From Isoetes taiwanensis (taxonomy: Eukaryota; Streptophyta; Lycopodiopsida; Isoetales; Isoetaceae), in the NCBI GenBank assembly GCA_021234155.1, contig JAJEKV010000023.1, positions 8,374,610-8,438,609 on the forward strand: DNA of 64,000 nt. Reading direction: 5' to 3'. Under the pieces are notes generated by a model, which was given only the letters and a program-made list of their open reading frames with translations, had not been told where the DNA came from and searched no databases. Position 1 is the first letter of the stretch. Every line of letters begins with the position of its first letter. The position numbers were made by a program, and so were the translations under genes. Shown one piece after another: positions 32,088 through 44,216 of this stretch.

Positions 32088-35000
32088 AGTTACTCTCCTA
32101 GAATGTGCGGGGTTTGCCTCCTCCCCTACTAAAAGGAGTAGGTTGTCCATGGCCCTGGCTAGGTGGGACTCAGACTTCATATGTTTGCAAGAGCATAAAT
32201 GCAAGAAAGAGGATGCCCACAAAGTTGCTGCAGTAATCAATAGCAGTACAATGTTCTTGTGGCGGCCTCAGACTCGGCAAAGGTTGGTGTCCTTACAGCA
32301 TGGAGGAGGACTATTGCAGTGTCATTTACTTAGGTCGACAGATTTGGCCGATGGATCATAATCAAGTGGTTTGATAAAGGGACAAGAATGGGGATTGGTT
32401 AATGTGTATGTGCATAATCGACCACATCAGAGAGGCACATTGTGGGCTTCTTTGCGATCCAAATTACTAAGGTTAGGCACCCCTGTTGCATGGATCATGG
32501 TGGATGATTTTAACATGGTTGAGCTTGAGCAAGATAGATGTGGCAGAGGCACAGACATAGTACAAAACTTTGAACGGGAGCAATGGCATCGCTTAATGCA
32601 AGATTGTGGCTTCATAGAAGTTGACAGTCCCTCAAGTTTTACTTGGTGTAATGGCTGGTTGGGTGGTGGTAGAGCATATGTAAGACATGATAGAGGCTAT
32701 TATAATGCTTTGGTAGCAACCCTGTTGCCTGCTTTTCATCATGAGAACCTGTTAAATACTGTGATTTCTGACCATAATCCACAGTATTTCTCTTGCTTTC
32801 ATACTGTGGCGTATGCTGCATCTAAGACATATTTCAAGCTGAACACATTTTTCTTGAAGGATGAGGAATCTCTGACAGGATGTAGGTGGTTCATTTCTTT
32901 CTCTCGGCACAGGGGCATGGCAGGTGTTGTTGATGCTCTCGCTCCTGTGAAGTCTTTAGCTAAAGGTTGGTGTCGTGAGCGGGCTTCTGCTAACAGGAGC
33001 CTTTTTGCTGGCTCTTTATCAACAATTTGAGGCATGCAGGCCTGTTGTCCCGTCAGATGGTCGTGTGGAGAAGCAAATTATGTGTAGCATTCGGCATATG
33101 GAATCTGAACAGGTGCACTTTGCTCGCATTAAAGCTGGATTGCAATGGTTCAAGGAGGGAGACTGGTGCACATGTTTTTTCTTCAGAGCTGCCAAAACAA
33201 GAAAGCTTGCTGCATCTCTTCAATCTCTGCAGATTCAGGATGGGCTTGTTGTTTCAGATCCAACTGAGCTTAGAGGCTTTTTGTACAATCACTTTTCTGC
33301 TTTCTTCACTGCTCGGTGTTTTCCCTTTCAGTCAGATTTTCAAGCGGCTTTGCTTGCTAAGGTTCATCCTATAGTCACCAATGAGCAAAGGGCCACTTAG
33401 AGGCTGAGATCAGCCAGCATGATTTAGCTGAGGCCACATTTTGTCTCAAGAGGGGCAAGTGTTCGGGTCTTGATGGTATTCCGGTGGAATTTTTCCAAGA
33501 GTATTGGGATTGGCTTGGTGCAGATATGTATGATGCTTTCCGGGATTAAAAAAGATAGAGGCAACTGGACAAAATCCTCAACTCTGGTTGTATCTCCCTT
33601 ATTCCAAAATGTAAGGATCCCTCTTCGATTTCAGATTGGCACCCCATCATCTTGTTGTCCTCAGTGTACAAGATCTTTGCTAAAGCTTTTGCTCAGATGC
33701 TTTGCGGCGTGCTTACTGAGTCCATCTTTTCCACACAGTCAGGTGTCTTGCCTCGTCGGTGTATTTTGCATAATGTGGCAGCAGCATATGAGGGTCTCTA
33801 TTGGGCTAGAATGCATGGTTACCTCATGGTATACTTAAACCTGGACTTTGCAAAAGCATATGACAGTGTTGACTGGAGTTTCCTAGAGCAGTGCCTCTTA
33901 CGTCTTGGTTTTGGTACCCAGTTCGCAACAGACGTTATGAAACTTCATTATTCTGCTCATTCTTCAGTTTCTTTTTCAAGGCGAACCATCGACATTTCTT
34001 CAGGTGGGCCGTGACATTCGCCAGGGCTGTCCTTTGGCACCGCTGCTTTTTACAATTGTAGCAGAGATTCTTTCTCAGGTATTCTCTCTTGCAGTGCAGG
34101 AAGGCATCTTGCATGGTCTTCCTATGAATAATGGTTCACAAGAGATTTGTAATTAGTACGCAGATGACACTTTCTTGTTCTTAATGGTTGATGAGCAGAA
34201 TTTGCAGAATGCCATTTCCTTGTTGGACAGCTTCTCTTTGACTTCTGGTATCTTTCTGGGATGGCAAAAGTGTACTGCCTTGTGGGCCCAGTGCCATCTT
34301 CTGTGGTTGCATTTCCATGGAGGGTTCTTCCTCACGGGAAGGCAAGTAGGCTTCTGGGCATTCCAATAGGTATACACCTCTCATCTGGAGACACGCGGGA
34401 TGCTATTATTAAGGGGTTGGAAAGGCATTTGTTCTGGTGATCCACGGCTTAGTTATCCATGGCTGGCCGCGTAACTGTGGCAAAGTCAGTTCTCAGTGGT
34501 ACACATGTCTATATGGCATCCATCTTGCTGGCACCGCAGACAAAGATGCAGCTCATTGTTCGTACTGTCAGGAACTCTATCTGGGGTGGCACTGAAGAAG
34601 GAGTTGATGTTAAAATTAGTTGGGCAAAGTGCATTATGCCTAAACTTTGTGGGAGGCTGGGGATGATTCACTTTCTTCTCCAGAGCAAGGTGCTAATTTC
34701 TAAGTCATACGGCAGATTCTAAATAATGCTGATAACTCTCCAGACCTGCGTCTCATTCACCAGTCTTTACAGATGTGCATTTCCTTTGGCTATCCATCCA
34801 TTGAACCACTCCTCCCATGGGCATTATTCTATCCACTTTCTCCATATCCTAATGCATCTCCTTTCCTCAAGGGGTTGCTAGCTGCTTGGGAGACTGTGCA
34901 CACTTTGTTTCAGTTCCATCCAATGGCCCATACAGATCCTACAGCCAGTTGCTGATGGATCCGTTTGGGTGATGGTCAGGCGGATTGTCCCCTGGTCTCT

Positions 35001-35792
35001 TCTATCCATCCATTGACGCAACGTCGATTGCGAGCAGCGGGTGTGCTCACAGTATCTGCATGGTATAGTGAGACAAGATCGTTGACGTGGAATGAGTTCA
35101 AATTGAAGTTCCTCGATCGTTGGGACCGTGGCATTTGGGAAAAAGTAGCTGCTACTCTTCCTCCACATCCATAAGATGTGGCTCCCCAACTTTGGGTAGT
35201 TCATGGCAGTGTTAAGGAGCAGCACCTGCAGCACCTAGTGCACTCGATATATGTGGTCCCGCTTCATCCTGAAGTGTTGCCTCTATCGCCAAAGTGGTCT
35301 TCAGTTATCCCTAAGCCTCATCCAAAAGCAGTCTGGCGATGGGTATGGGATAAATTGCTCCATTTTAAGCTATCTATCTTATGGTGGCAGATCATTCATA
35401 GATGCGTGCACACTGTTGTTCATAGATTTTGTCCAGAAGTCTCTGTGATCTGCCCTCTTTGCATGCAGAGGAATGAGACAATTGAGCACTGCTTTTTCTT
35501 GTATCACCATGTTCGACTTGCTTGGCAATGGCTTTTGAGCCTTTTCCATTGTGACCTGAATAGTCAGCAGGTTCTATTATCAGTCTATCCTAGTCTTTGG
35601 GACAAGTTGGCAAAGAGAACTTTCCATTTAGCATTTGTTTGGATCATCTGGTCCATCTGGAAGAGACGAAATCTCCTCATCTTCAAGGGACGGGTCTTTT
35701 CAGATACCCAAGTGCTTAGGGATGCTCGTAGTCACATTGTAAAGGCGTACAAGTATTCTTCCGTAAAGGATGACGTCAAGAGTGTCGCTTGA
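32084..35792 (+). pseudogene. LINE copy 2 ORF2: endonuclease, reverse transcriptase, zf-RVT
   Basis: ORF2 begins MKLLS then a stop where copy 1 has Trp (TGG to TAG). The endonuclease (32371-33030) keeps VDDFNMVE and ISDHNPQYF. Reverse transcriptase motifs are GLDGIPVEFF (about 33466), LDFAKAYDSVDW (33840) and YADD at 34157-34168, preceded directly by a TAG where copy 1 has Gln. The zf-RVT region (35178-35792) is the best-preserved copy here: WWQIIHRCVHTVVHRFC, CPLCMQRNETIEHCFF and WIIWSIWKRRNLLIF. Numerous stops and frameshifts show it is dead. Confidence 0.87.
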
Positions 35793-36008
35793 GAACGATA
35801 TCTTCAGATTCAGACTTACCCATAGCAAACAGTTGTGCTCCCGGTGATATGTATTCTCTGCTTTTCTGTGTTATGTATGTGATGTGTGGTGTTGCTCTAG
35901 TGCACATCTTCTCCACTGGGTTTTGAGACCCCATGTACTCTTTGTTTTCTTTTGAGTAATAAAGGTCCACGTTCATCAAAAAAAAAAAAAAATGCCTCTA
36001 CAGAAAGT

Positions 36009-36090
36009 AAGGTAACAACTCAGACCACAAGCTTTGTAGGTAACAACTCAAGCCACAAGCTTTGAAGGTAACAACTCAAGCCACAAGCTT
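36009..36090. repeat. Three ~28 bp tandem units
   Basis: GGTAACAACTCA(A/G)(G/A)CCACAAGCTTTG is repeated three times with one or two differences, just after the LINE copy 2 poly(A). Its origin is unknown. Confidence 0.8.
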
Positions 36091-36119
36091 TGAAATGTTT
36101 TTTGCACAGCACCAAACTG

Positions 36120-36768
36120 ATCTCGGGGAAAACATGATCTCGGTAGGACCTCCAAAATAATAACAGATTTCCCCACATCCCCATCATTCGACCTCAAAGG
36201 CAAGGATTGGAATCAAAACTTGGTGCTGCTGCAAAAGAAAAGAATGTGGAAATAAGTAGGGAAATATGAAGAATAGGAAAATATAGAGAATGAAACAATA
36301 TAGAGAAGAATAATGGAAAAGATGTAGGAAAATAAATGGAGTGCACCACTTTATTCAAGAAAATAAAGTAACACAAAGCTTCAAGACATCTTGCATGGGG
36401 AAAGAGGCATGCCACACCATCTTCCCAGGGCTGCCACCCTTGCTCCATGTGAGATTCTAGAGCCCAAAGAGAGAGGAGGAGGACAAGTCCCCTCAAAATA
36501 TTTATAAATTTTTCCATGAATCTTGGTTGTCCAATTGTCTTGATCTTAGCCCTTCTTTTTGACACCTCATTAATCTCCCCAATTTTATCTTCTTCTCCCT
36601 ATTAAAACTTTCGTCTTTTTCTATAACAATAGCACAATTTGATCAAGTCCATTAAACTGTAACAAGAAACACAAATGTATCTGGACCCTTGATCTTCTCC
36701 CCCCCATTTACACCTTTAGAGTGTAATTCTTCTATGTTGACTGGGATTTGCCAAAAATCCGGTCAACA
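36120..36768 (-). mobile_element. R1 LTR-like repeat, copy c
   Basis: From 36768 on the minus strand it reads TGTTGACCGGATTTTTGGCA, and it follows copy a past the TATA-like region as far as TTTGGTGCTG, the longest match between R1 copies. Its left edge near 36120 is where similarity to 14700 fades. It abuts the gypsy LTR at 36769, so it may have inserted there. Confidence 0.55.
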
Positions 36769-37266
36769 GTCCCAAAAACCAATGATTTGACCAAAAGACA
36801 GAGAGCCCCAAAACCATAGAGGCTTCATCGAAGGACAAATCACCACAAAAAACCCTGTTGAAAATCCATAAAAATCCATAAATAAAGACCCAAACAAAGC
36901 CCACGAATTATCTGTAGCTAATGTCATGGACCTACAAGAAAACTACAATACGGAACTCAAAATACTCGGAAGAAGAACCAGAAATCTATATAGGACACAA
37001 TATGTGCATAGGTGCAAGGGCGTAAGAGAGCAAGAAAACTCGAAAAAAATGGTTCACAACTAGCGTTGAACCAGAGTGATGAATCTTATGTTGAAGGCCC
37101 TTTTATATACTAGCGAGGAAGCCGATTCCAGATGCTGTAACTTTCTGGAAACCTAGGGAATATTCTAGAAAGTTCTGGGGGGGTTAACACTTTGGAAGAT
37201 TCTAGGATATATCTGTATAATTACAGGTGATGACTATATACATGTAATATATGTAGGATCAGCACA
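36769..37266 (-). mobile_element. Chromovirus-type gypsy 3' LTR
   Basis: On the minus strand the LTR begins TGTGCTGATCC at 37266, directly after a polypurine tract GGAGGGAGGTGG (37267-37278). A TATA box (TATATAAAAGG) lies at 37099-37109. The far end is cut or obscured by R1 copy c. A strong heat-shock-element array sits about 50 bp upstream of the TATA box. Confidence 0.6.
37143..37175. promoter_or_regulatory. Heat-shock-element array in gypsy LTR
   Basis: GAAtaTTCtaGAAagTTC (37158-37175) gives four perfect alternating nGAAn units in 5 bp register. Upstream, TTC at 37143 and GAA at 37148 are in the same register, with one degenerate unit (CTA at 37153) between. This is the consensus bound by heat-shock factors. 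The palindromic nature makes it strand-neutral, and it lies upstream of the minus-strand TATA box. Confidence 0.6.
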
Positions 37267-38170
37267 CCACCTCCCTCCACAATGGCGATGAGTCGTCGGA
37301 ACTGGACCCGAAGTATTTGGACTCATCTTATTGGGTAATGCCGATGGAACTCAACAACTTTATCAGAAGGCTTAATCGGATTCTCATAGGTGTGATCACT
37401 TGGAGAGTGTCCTTCTCAATTGTACAAAGTAATATAGAGGTTATCGAAGGAGCTTAGAGTCCAAAATTTTTCGAACCTCGAATTCTTCATGATCATCAAT
37501 GTCAACTGGAGGAGGCAGTAGAGGAATCCGATCTTAAAAGAAATTGGACATGTATGGCTCCAACAATGAAACGTGAAATACGGGATGCAGGCGAACAGAT
37601 GGCAGGAGCTTGAATCGAAACACATCACCATTGATCTAATAAGGACCAAGACGATGATAGTCAAGCTTGTTGTAGGGAGAAGCCAGGCAAGATCACCTAT
37701 GGAAAGGAGGAACTTTCTGACGATGTAAATTAGCATAACGTCGATAGCATCACTGAGCCTTAAGAAGATGATGATGGAGCTTTGATTGTTGTTCATGGAG
37801 TTTCTTGAGTTGAAATTATGTTCGTAAAAAGATTGACAGAATCATAACCAGAAGCAGTAAAAGACTAGCAAGAATGATGCTCTGAGTTCAGAAAGAATGA
37901 GGTATGACTAGTAGAAGCATGTACTGAGCTATTTTAAGCAAATTCAACTAGTGGAAACTAATTGTCCAAATTGTCACGTTGATAATTGATAAAGCATCTC
38001 AAATATTGCTCCAATGTCTGATTAGCACGTTCTGCCTACCCATTATTTTTTGGATGATGACTAGAAGTCAAGGAGCACTCCATATACAAGAGCTCCAAAA
38101 GCCGCTTCCAGATTCTGGCGACAAACTTGAAGGCCGCGACTATTAATAATAGTATCTAATATACCATGAA
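37267..38170 (-). pseudogene. Gypsy chromovirus pol 3' end: integrase and chromodomain remnant
   Basis: Minus-strand translation, ignoring stops, gives an integrase C-terminal region (near 37960-38080, matching the LEQYLRCFINYQ type), then SVRLHPVFHVSLLEPYMSNF and a chromodomain segment HEEFEVRKILDSKLLR followed by the EFHRHYP-type end. The chromodomain places it in the chromovirus branch of Ty3/gypsy, where it directs integration to particular chromatin. Many stops show it is long dead. Upstream pol domains are missing. Confidence 0.65.
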
Positions 38171-38283
38171 GTCTTACCACTTCATGAATAAGCAAATCAA
38201 TTGTTTTCTCGCTTGTGATGGTGGTTGTGTGTGACGATCATATGGTAGGTTCATGACACCGTGCTGTGAACAATAGGCGTGGA

Positions 38284-38481
38284 TGATATGGCCTGTATGA
38301 TATGGGATAAACCCTTGGAAAGGTTGGAGCCTATTGAATAACAATTTCCACGAAGGATTTGCCCTTTTGATGTGTTGGTTATTACTAGAGGTGGTACCAA
38401 AGCTAAGGTTCAATTCCTCGTGGCAACATTGGTGTGTTCCACATGCTTGAGGGCAAGAAGCTCGGGGAAGGGAAATAATTG
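38284..38481 (+). mobile_element. Miniature LTR element T3 (LTR plus tiny internal region)
   Basis: A worn LTR (TGATATGGCC at 38284) runs to ACTAGAGGTG, then a deletion removes the LTR end and part of the PBS. The internal block AAGGTTCAATTCCTCGTGGC through GCTTGAGGGCAAG matches T2 almost exactly. A purine-rich tract (GGGGAAGGGAAATAAT) follows. The internal region is only about 80-90 bp, which implies a full element of roughly 340 bp. The downstream LTR is absent. Confidence 0.55.
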
Positions 38482-38559
38482 AGTGTATGTATGGAATGGT
38501 AGCTACCGCATAGGCAGACTGCATGTTCTGAGGCATGTGATGTGTCTATTGCTGTGTCA

Positions 38560-39180
38560 TGGTGTGAGACCACACTGATACGCTGATTTAGTTGGACGAT
38601 TGTACTAGAGGATCAAGAGCACGAAAGATATCTTTCTGGGCCTGTTGGTTTAGACGAGCTTGAGCAGGAGCTTTCTAAGTTGACGTTGTTGCAGAACGCG
38701 TGGAGAATAATGCATATTGGGAGGCCTTGTTTGCCATTGGCAACCCAAAGTTGATAAGCCATGAGATGTACTGAGGTTGTTTGCTTCGTACCTAGAAGTT
38801 GTACTTGAGGAAGTTGACGCGTAACAGTGGCATGACCCCATTCATGGCAATTTTACGCTGAGCTTTGGTTGGATGAATGGAGCTCGTGAAGATTGACGTT
38901 GTTGTTGAGGTTGTGAATGCTGCTGATATTGATGTTGCATATTTTAGGGTTGGTAATAAAGGAGCTCGTGAAGATTGGGTTGCTGTCGTGAGGTTGCAAA
39001 TGTTGCTTCTATTGTTGTTGCAGATTTTGGGGTCGGTAATATGACATTGGAGTCGACAATGGAGGTGTAGTTTGTATTTGAAAGACCATTTTTTTACGAA
39101 AAGTTGTGGGATGAGTGTGCGCTCACTCTTCTGTATTGTGATTGCACATGTTGCAGCATTTACAATGAGGAAGACCATTT
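38560..39180 (-). pseudogene. OTA-type gypsy remnant A: gag 3' part with zinc knuckle
   Basis: Read on the minus strand from 39180 it continues the gag interrupted by the copia element: PHCKCCNMCNHNTEE, then a Gln/Pro-rich tail. It is colinear with the element at 56590-56900 (PHCKRCNMCNHATEEC). The left limit is vague. Confidence 0.6.
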
Positions 39181-39953
39181 TGTGAGAATAATGTCAAACA
39201 ATTTTCAATCAATCTTATTTCAACAATGAATAACGTCTAGACCATAGAAAATTTGCTCTTAATCAACTTTGTCTTGCATATGATTCCACAAATTTTATTT
39301 ACTCAAGTCTCCACAAATATACTAGTTCAATCACTCAACAAAGTCATTCTAGTAACTTCAATTCATTGAAGATAAAATCAATGAATAATCTCCATGTAAA
39401 TAAACCCTTACCTTCTCGACTAGTTTTTCAATGCACACAACTGCTACTAGGGAATGAACTGCGACCAAGTGATCGGAATACCAAATCGATCTTTCATCTT
39501 GGATTAATATAGGGCAGTTCCGGCGGTGATGGAACCGCCCTGCTCTTCAGGGACCACGTCTTCTACAGGATTCCATATCTGCACTTGTTTCTATTTTTCA
39601 AATGAACTCTTGCCTCCAATCTGCTCGATGCCGTTATTATCCAAATAATAATAAAGGTTAACTTAAACCATTAAACAAGCGTCGACCTTAATTTCAACCA
39701 TAGGTTACAATATGAATATCCCATATTCACATTATTTGAATAACCGTAGGTACTCTTATTGTCTTCACTGCTTATCCCAGGTTCTCAAGTCTACTGCAAC
39801 TAAGGATTTCTCTTCTGATCTTCATAAGCACTTATGTTCTCAATACCACAGTGTTACCTCTGTCAAACTTTAGCTTCTGCCAATTGGTCAACCAATTTAA
39901 TTTCTGCATATGTGAATACCTGCTAAAGTTGTGAACTGAACAAACTCTCACAT
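39181..39953 (-). repeat. Copia 3' LTR (773 bp)
   Basis: TG...CA ends with a 7 bp terminal inverted repeat TGTGAGA/TCTCACA. It lacks the ~64 bp duplicated segment present in the other LTR. Confidence 0.92.
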
Positions 39954-39966
39954 TCCCCTTTTTTTC
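39954..39966 (-). promoter_or_regulatory. Copia polypurine tract
   Basis: On the minus strand GAAAAAAGGGGAA lies directly before the 3' LTR, the expected place and composition for the plus-strand primer. Confidence 0.85.
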
Positions 39967-39969
39967 AGA

Positions 39970-41484
39970 TCACAACTTTGAAATATCTCTGCAGTTCAAC
40001 ATAGCAATTAATTGCTGAAACCTGGCATTACTTAAAGACTTTGTTAACACATCTGCAAGCTGTTCCTCAGACCTGACATACTCAACCTGAATCAAGAATT
40101 TTCTCACCATATCTCTAATAAAATGTAATTCCATTTCTATGTGTTTTGTCCTTTCATGTAATATAGGATTCTTGGTCATGGCTATACAACTTTGATTATC
40201 ACAAAATAATTTTGTACCTTCTTTTTGAAATAAGCCAAGTTCTTTCAAAAACCTTCTGCACCAAACTATTTCTTTTGCTGCAAGTGTTGTTGCTGCATAC
40301 TCTGACTCTGCAGTGGATAAGGCAATTGATGATTGTTTCTTGCTTCTCCAGCTAACTGGACCTCCTCCAAGCATTAGTATATAACCTGAGGTTGATTTTC
40401 GCTCATCTTGATCTCCACACCAATCTGCATCACAATATGCCTTTAATATTAGATCATTTGAGTAAAAAACTATACCAGTATTCTTTGTTCCCTTTAAATA
40501 TCTCAATACTCTTTTAGCTGCCAGCCAATGTGCCTTTCCAGGATCATTATTGTATCTGCTAAGAACATTTACAATGTAGGCAATATCAGGCCTTGTGTTG
40601 TTGGCTATGTACAATAAACTTCCCACTAGTGGCCTATAAGGAATTTCTAATATCTCTTCTCGTTCTTTATCTGTCTGTGGACAAAGTCTTTTTGAAATCT
40701 TCATTCCTGGTACAACTGGTGTTTTAGTAGAGTTACATTCTGTCATTTTGAATCTGTCAATCACTGTATCAATATATTTTTCCTGAGAAAGTGTAATCCT
40801 TTTGGTTTTCCTGTCACGTGCAATTTCAACTCCTAAAAACTGTTTTAACTCACCTAAGTCTGACATTTGGAATCTTTCCTTCAATATATTCTTGCATTTG
40901 TCTAAGATCATTGTGCTGCTAGCTGCCATGATGCAATCATCTACATATAATCCCACTATGCAATACTCTTGCTCATCTCTGAAGAAATACACATTACCAT
41001 CATACTTTAGTGCTTCAAAACCCTGTTCTCTTAGGTAATTGTCAATGCATTTGTTCCACTGTCTAGGTGATTGCTTCAGACCGTACACTGCTTTCTTTAG
41101 TCTCCATACTTTGTTTTCACCTTCCTCAAAACCAGGAGCCTGTTTCATGAAAATTTCTTCTTCTAAATCTGCATTTAAAAAGGCTGTGCTAACATCCATA
41201 TGATGCAGCTCTAGATCATAAGCATTTGCCATAGCAATTATCATTCTAACACTTGTTAGCTTAACCACTGGAGAATAGGTCTCTTCATAGTCTATTCCTT
41301 GTTTTTGAGAGAACCCCCGAGCCACAAGTCTCGCCTTATACTTAGTACTTCCATCTGCATTTAGCTTTAGCTTATAAACCCATTTGTTTCCAACAATATT
41401 TTGATTCTTAGGCATTTCGACCAATTCATAGGTTTCAGTTCTGTCAAAGGCATTTATTTCTTCTTCCATTGCTTTTCTCCACAT
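39970..41484 (-). pseudogene. Copia pol 3' part: reverse transcriptase and RNase H
   Basis: The open frame runs 504 codons. Reverse transcriptase begins WRKAMEEEINAF and keeps the KARLVARGF, MDVSTAFLNADLEE and YVDDCIMAAS (YVDD active-site) motifs. RNase H follows with YCDADWCGDQDERKSTSGY, ALSTAESEYAA and KHIEMELHFIRD. These copy the RNA into DNA and remove the template. It is separated from the upstream frame by a one-base shift around 41460-41490. The catalytic residues are all visible, so this part would be functional if translated. Confidence 0.92.
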
Positions 41485-43534
41485 GTTTCCATAAGCTATT
41501 TATGGCATCCTCAAAAGTTTCAGGAATTCCATTCTCCAAAACCATTAATGCTTCACTTCTGATTTCTTTGTGCAACCTGCTGCTTTTACCACCCTTTTCT
41601 CTCCCATAATCTTCAACATTTATGTTTAAATCCTCATTTAACCTTTCTCCTTCTGTTTTCCTTCTTCTGTGCACTACTCTTTGATCTTCAAGAGTATTTT
41701 CTAGGTCATCTATAATATTCTGATTTTGTTCAATCTCCTTTTTTTCTTCATCTTCATCACTGTCACTTTCAATATTCTCATATTTTAATTCTCGTGATGG
41801 TTCCCTTAACTCGTCTTCCTTGTTTTGCTTCTCTTCTACCAGAGATTTTGTTATTTCAGTTTGCATAGGCTCAATATTTATTCCCATGGGCTTGTATAAT
41901 TCTTTTTCAACAAATTCCACATCTCTGCTGACCAAAATTTTCCTGTTTGCAGGGTCATATACCCTATATCCCTTTGAGTGATCATCATAGCCTACTAAGT
42001 AAGTAATTAATGATCTATCATCAAGCTTTAACCTTTTTTCTTCAGGTATATGGGTATAAGACAAGCATCCAAATGCTCTAAATTTTTCATAATTTGATTG
42101 TTTTCCTGACCATAATTCATCTGGACTTTTTCCTGCTAGTATCTTTGTTGGTAATGTATTCTGTATTATCACAGCTATCTTGACTGCTTCTTCCCATAAG
42201 AAATTAGGTAGCCCAGAATGTTTCAGCATTGCTCTAACAGCATTTAGAATGCTTTTGTTTTTTCTCTCAGCTATGCCATTTTGCGGAGGGGTATAACTGC
42301 AAGTATACTGTCTTTTTATTCCATTCTTCTGACAATAAGTTATAAACTTTGCTGACATGTACTCTCCTCCTCTGTCTGATCTCACACATTTGATCCTTTT
42401 ACCTGTAGAACATTCAACCTCTGCTGCAAATATTTTGAAAGCCTCAAAGGCCAAGTTCTTACTTCTTAAGCAATAAACTCTTGTTTTTCTACTGTAGTCA
42501 TCAATGAAAGTTATAAAGTATCTCTTACCTGATATTCCTGTTACGTTCAGTGGTCCACAGAGGTCTGTGTGCACAAGCTCCAAGGTCCCTTTAGCTCTCT
42601 CCTTCGATCTTGCAAATGGCAGCCTGCATTGTTTACCCAAGATGCATCCTCTACATGTGTGGTCAGTCACTTTAGTATTTGAGCTTTGTATTAACCCTTT
42701 GCTTATTAAGTACTCAATGTTTTTCAAATGTGTATGACCAAGCCTCTCATGCCAACATAATATATCAGGAACAGTTATGTTTATGCTGTTCAAACAATGA
42801 GAGTTTATCCCAAACAAATTGCCAACACGTTTCCCTAAAAATTTCACTTTATTTCCTTCAAAAACCTTACATTCAAGTTGCTCAAATACAACTTTAAAAC
42901 CCATGTCAACAAGTTGACAAACTGAAATCAAGTTTTTGACTAAACTTGAAACACATAACACATTTTGCAGATTTACTGCTTTCCCTTCAAGATCAAACAA
43001 TTCTAAAACTCCTACTTCTTCAATCCTTTGCAAACTCCCATTTCCGACTTGTACATGTCCTCCATTGTTGCTTTTGCACTCATTTAACAAACTTGATGAG
43101 CGAGTTATGCCCTTTTCAGCTCCTCTATCTAAAACCAGGAGATTGTTATCATCAACATTAGAACAAGCAACAAAAGCTTCAGAATTTCTTACCTCATCAT
43201 CTGTTTCTGAAGTTCCTTCTTCCAATTTAACCTCTTCAGCCATATTTGCTTCAGAAGCACTCTTTCCTCTTCCCCTACCTCTCCCTCTTGTATTAGAGAA
43301 TCTTCCTCCTCTGCCCTTGCCTCTAGAATTATCTTTAGGAGTGGAACAAGTTGAGGCATAATGACCCCTGCCACCACAGTTGTAGCAGCTTATCTCTTTG
43401 GTCAGATTTGGACAATTTACTTTAATGTGACCATGCTGGTTACAATGAAAACAAGGTCCAATTCTGCCTCGACCTTCCCCTTTATTTTTTTCCTTTTGTA
43501 AACAAAATTTGACTTGCTTCTTTATCATCACCAA
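41444..43534 (-). pseudogene. Copia gag end, protease and integrase
   Basis: The open frame runs 696 codons. It starts with two CCHC zinc knuckles (CFHCNQHGHIKVNC and CYNCGGRGHYASTC). The protease active site reads LVLDRGAE instead of the usual D-S/T-G-A, a change expected to abolish cleavage. The integrase has the zinc-binding region ending CRGCILGKQC and the DDE core HTDLCGP, RSDRGGEY and QNGIAERKN. An acidic, low-complexity linker (ESDSDEDEEKKEIEQ) follows. Frameshifts lie at both ends. Confidence 0.92.
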
Positions 43535-44196
43535 CTTTACTCTGCTCTATTTCAGTTTTCAACATCCTCTCAGCTTCTTCTCTGGTTCTAGCTATTGTTC
43601 TTATGAAAACAGAAATGTTACCTAGACTTGTCACACCTCTGGAAATTGCCAACACTTGCTGCTGCTGTGAATAAGTCACCCCTGCACCCTCAAGGTCTGC
43701 AATTATATTTCTGCAAAAACTCATTCACATTGCTTTTGTCAACCAGTTTCAGCCTTCTCAATTCATTCTCTAATACATCGATTTGTGAAGAAGTTTTTTC
43801 TTCATACTGCATCAGCATATACCTCCACATTTCTCTGGGATGTTTCCCTCTTAATTTCAGAACAATTCCTGAACCTACTTTGCTCATAATTATTCCTTGA
43901 GCTTCACGTACCTTTGCTTGATTTTCACTGCTGCCTCCTACTCCAGAGGACACACTGATTCCTTTTCCATCACCTTCAGCTGCACTCTCACCTTCTGTTG
44001 ATGAACTTCCTTCTTCAACAACATTTGAAGACTTGTCTTCAACACCCTTAGCTACTACACTAACTGGTTCAATAATATCCCATAAATCCTCCACCTGTAA
44101 TACATGTTTTATTTTTTCTTTCCAAACCTGGAACCCTGAGTCTCCCTTGAATACTTCAATGGCATTCAGTAACCCTGCACCAAAACGGCTAGACAT
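43482..44196 (-). pseudogene. Copia gag, split by frameshifts
   Basis: Two frames (43690-44196 and 43482-43724) together carry the capsid region: MSSRFGAGLLNAIEVFKGDS at the start, WKEKIKHVLQVEDLWDII, and LENELRRLKLVDKSNVNEFL. Then a second frame continues with ITSLGNISVFIRTI-like helical sequence into the zinc knuckles. An acidic Ser/Gly/Glu-rich insert lies near residues 55-90. The start ATG at 44196 is just downstream of the PBS. Confidence 0.85.
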
Positions 44197-44203
44197 TTTT
44201 CTA

Positions 44204-44215
44204 GCTCTGATACCA
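44204..44215 (-). promoter_or_regulatory. Copia primer-binding site (initiator tRNA-Met)
   Basis: On the minus strand TGGTATCAGAGC follows one base after the 5' LTR end. It is the same primer class as the miniature LTR element at 15865. Confidence 0.9.
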
Positions 44216-44216
44216 A

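Larger units (their letters stand above)
30271..35991 (+). mobile_element. L1-like LINE, copy 2
   Basis: This is the same family as copy 1 but with a longer ORF1. The layout is ORF1 (30271-32087, interrupted by a SINE), ORF2 (32084-35792, many lesions), a 3' UTR with AATAAAG and a poly(A) at about 35979-35991. The sequence is colinear with copy 1 throughout ORF2. The 5' limit is approximate. Confidence 0.82.

Noticed and set aside
37267-38170. Assigning the chromodomain remnant to the same element as gypsy remnant A
   Set aside because: The related element at 54.7-61.2 kb has a non-chromodomain integrase end, and the LTR beside the chromodomain part (TGTGCTGATCC) differs from the TGTTAGTC LTR of remnant A.
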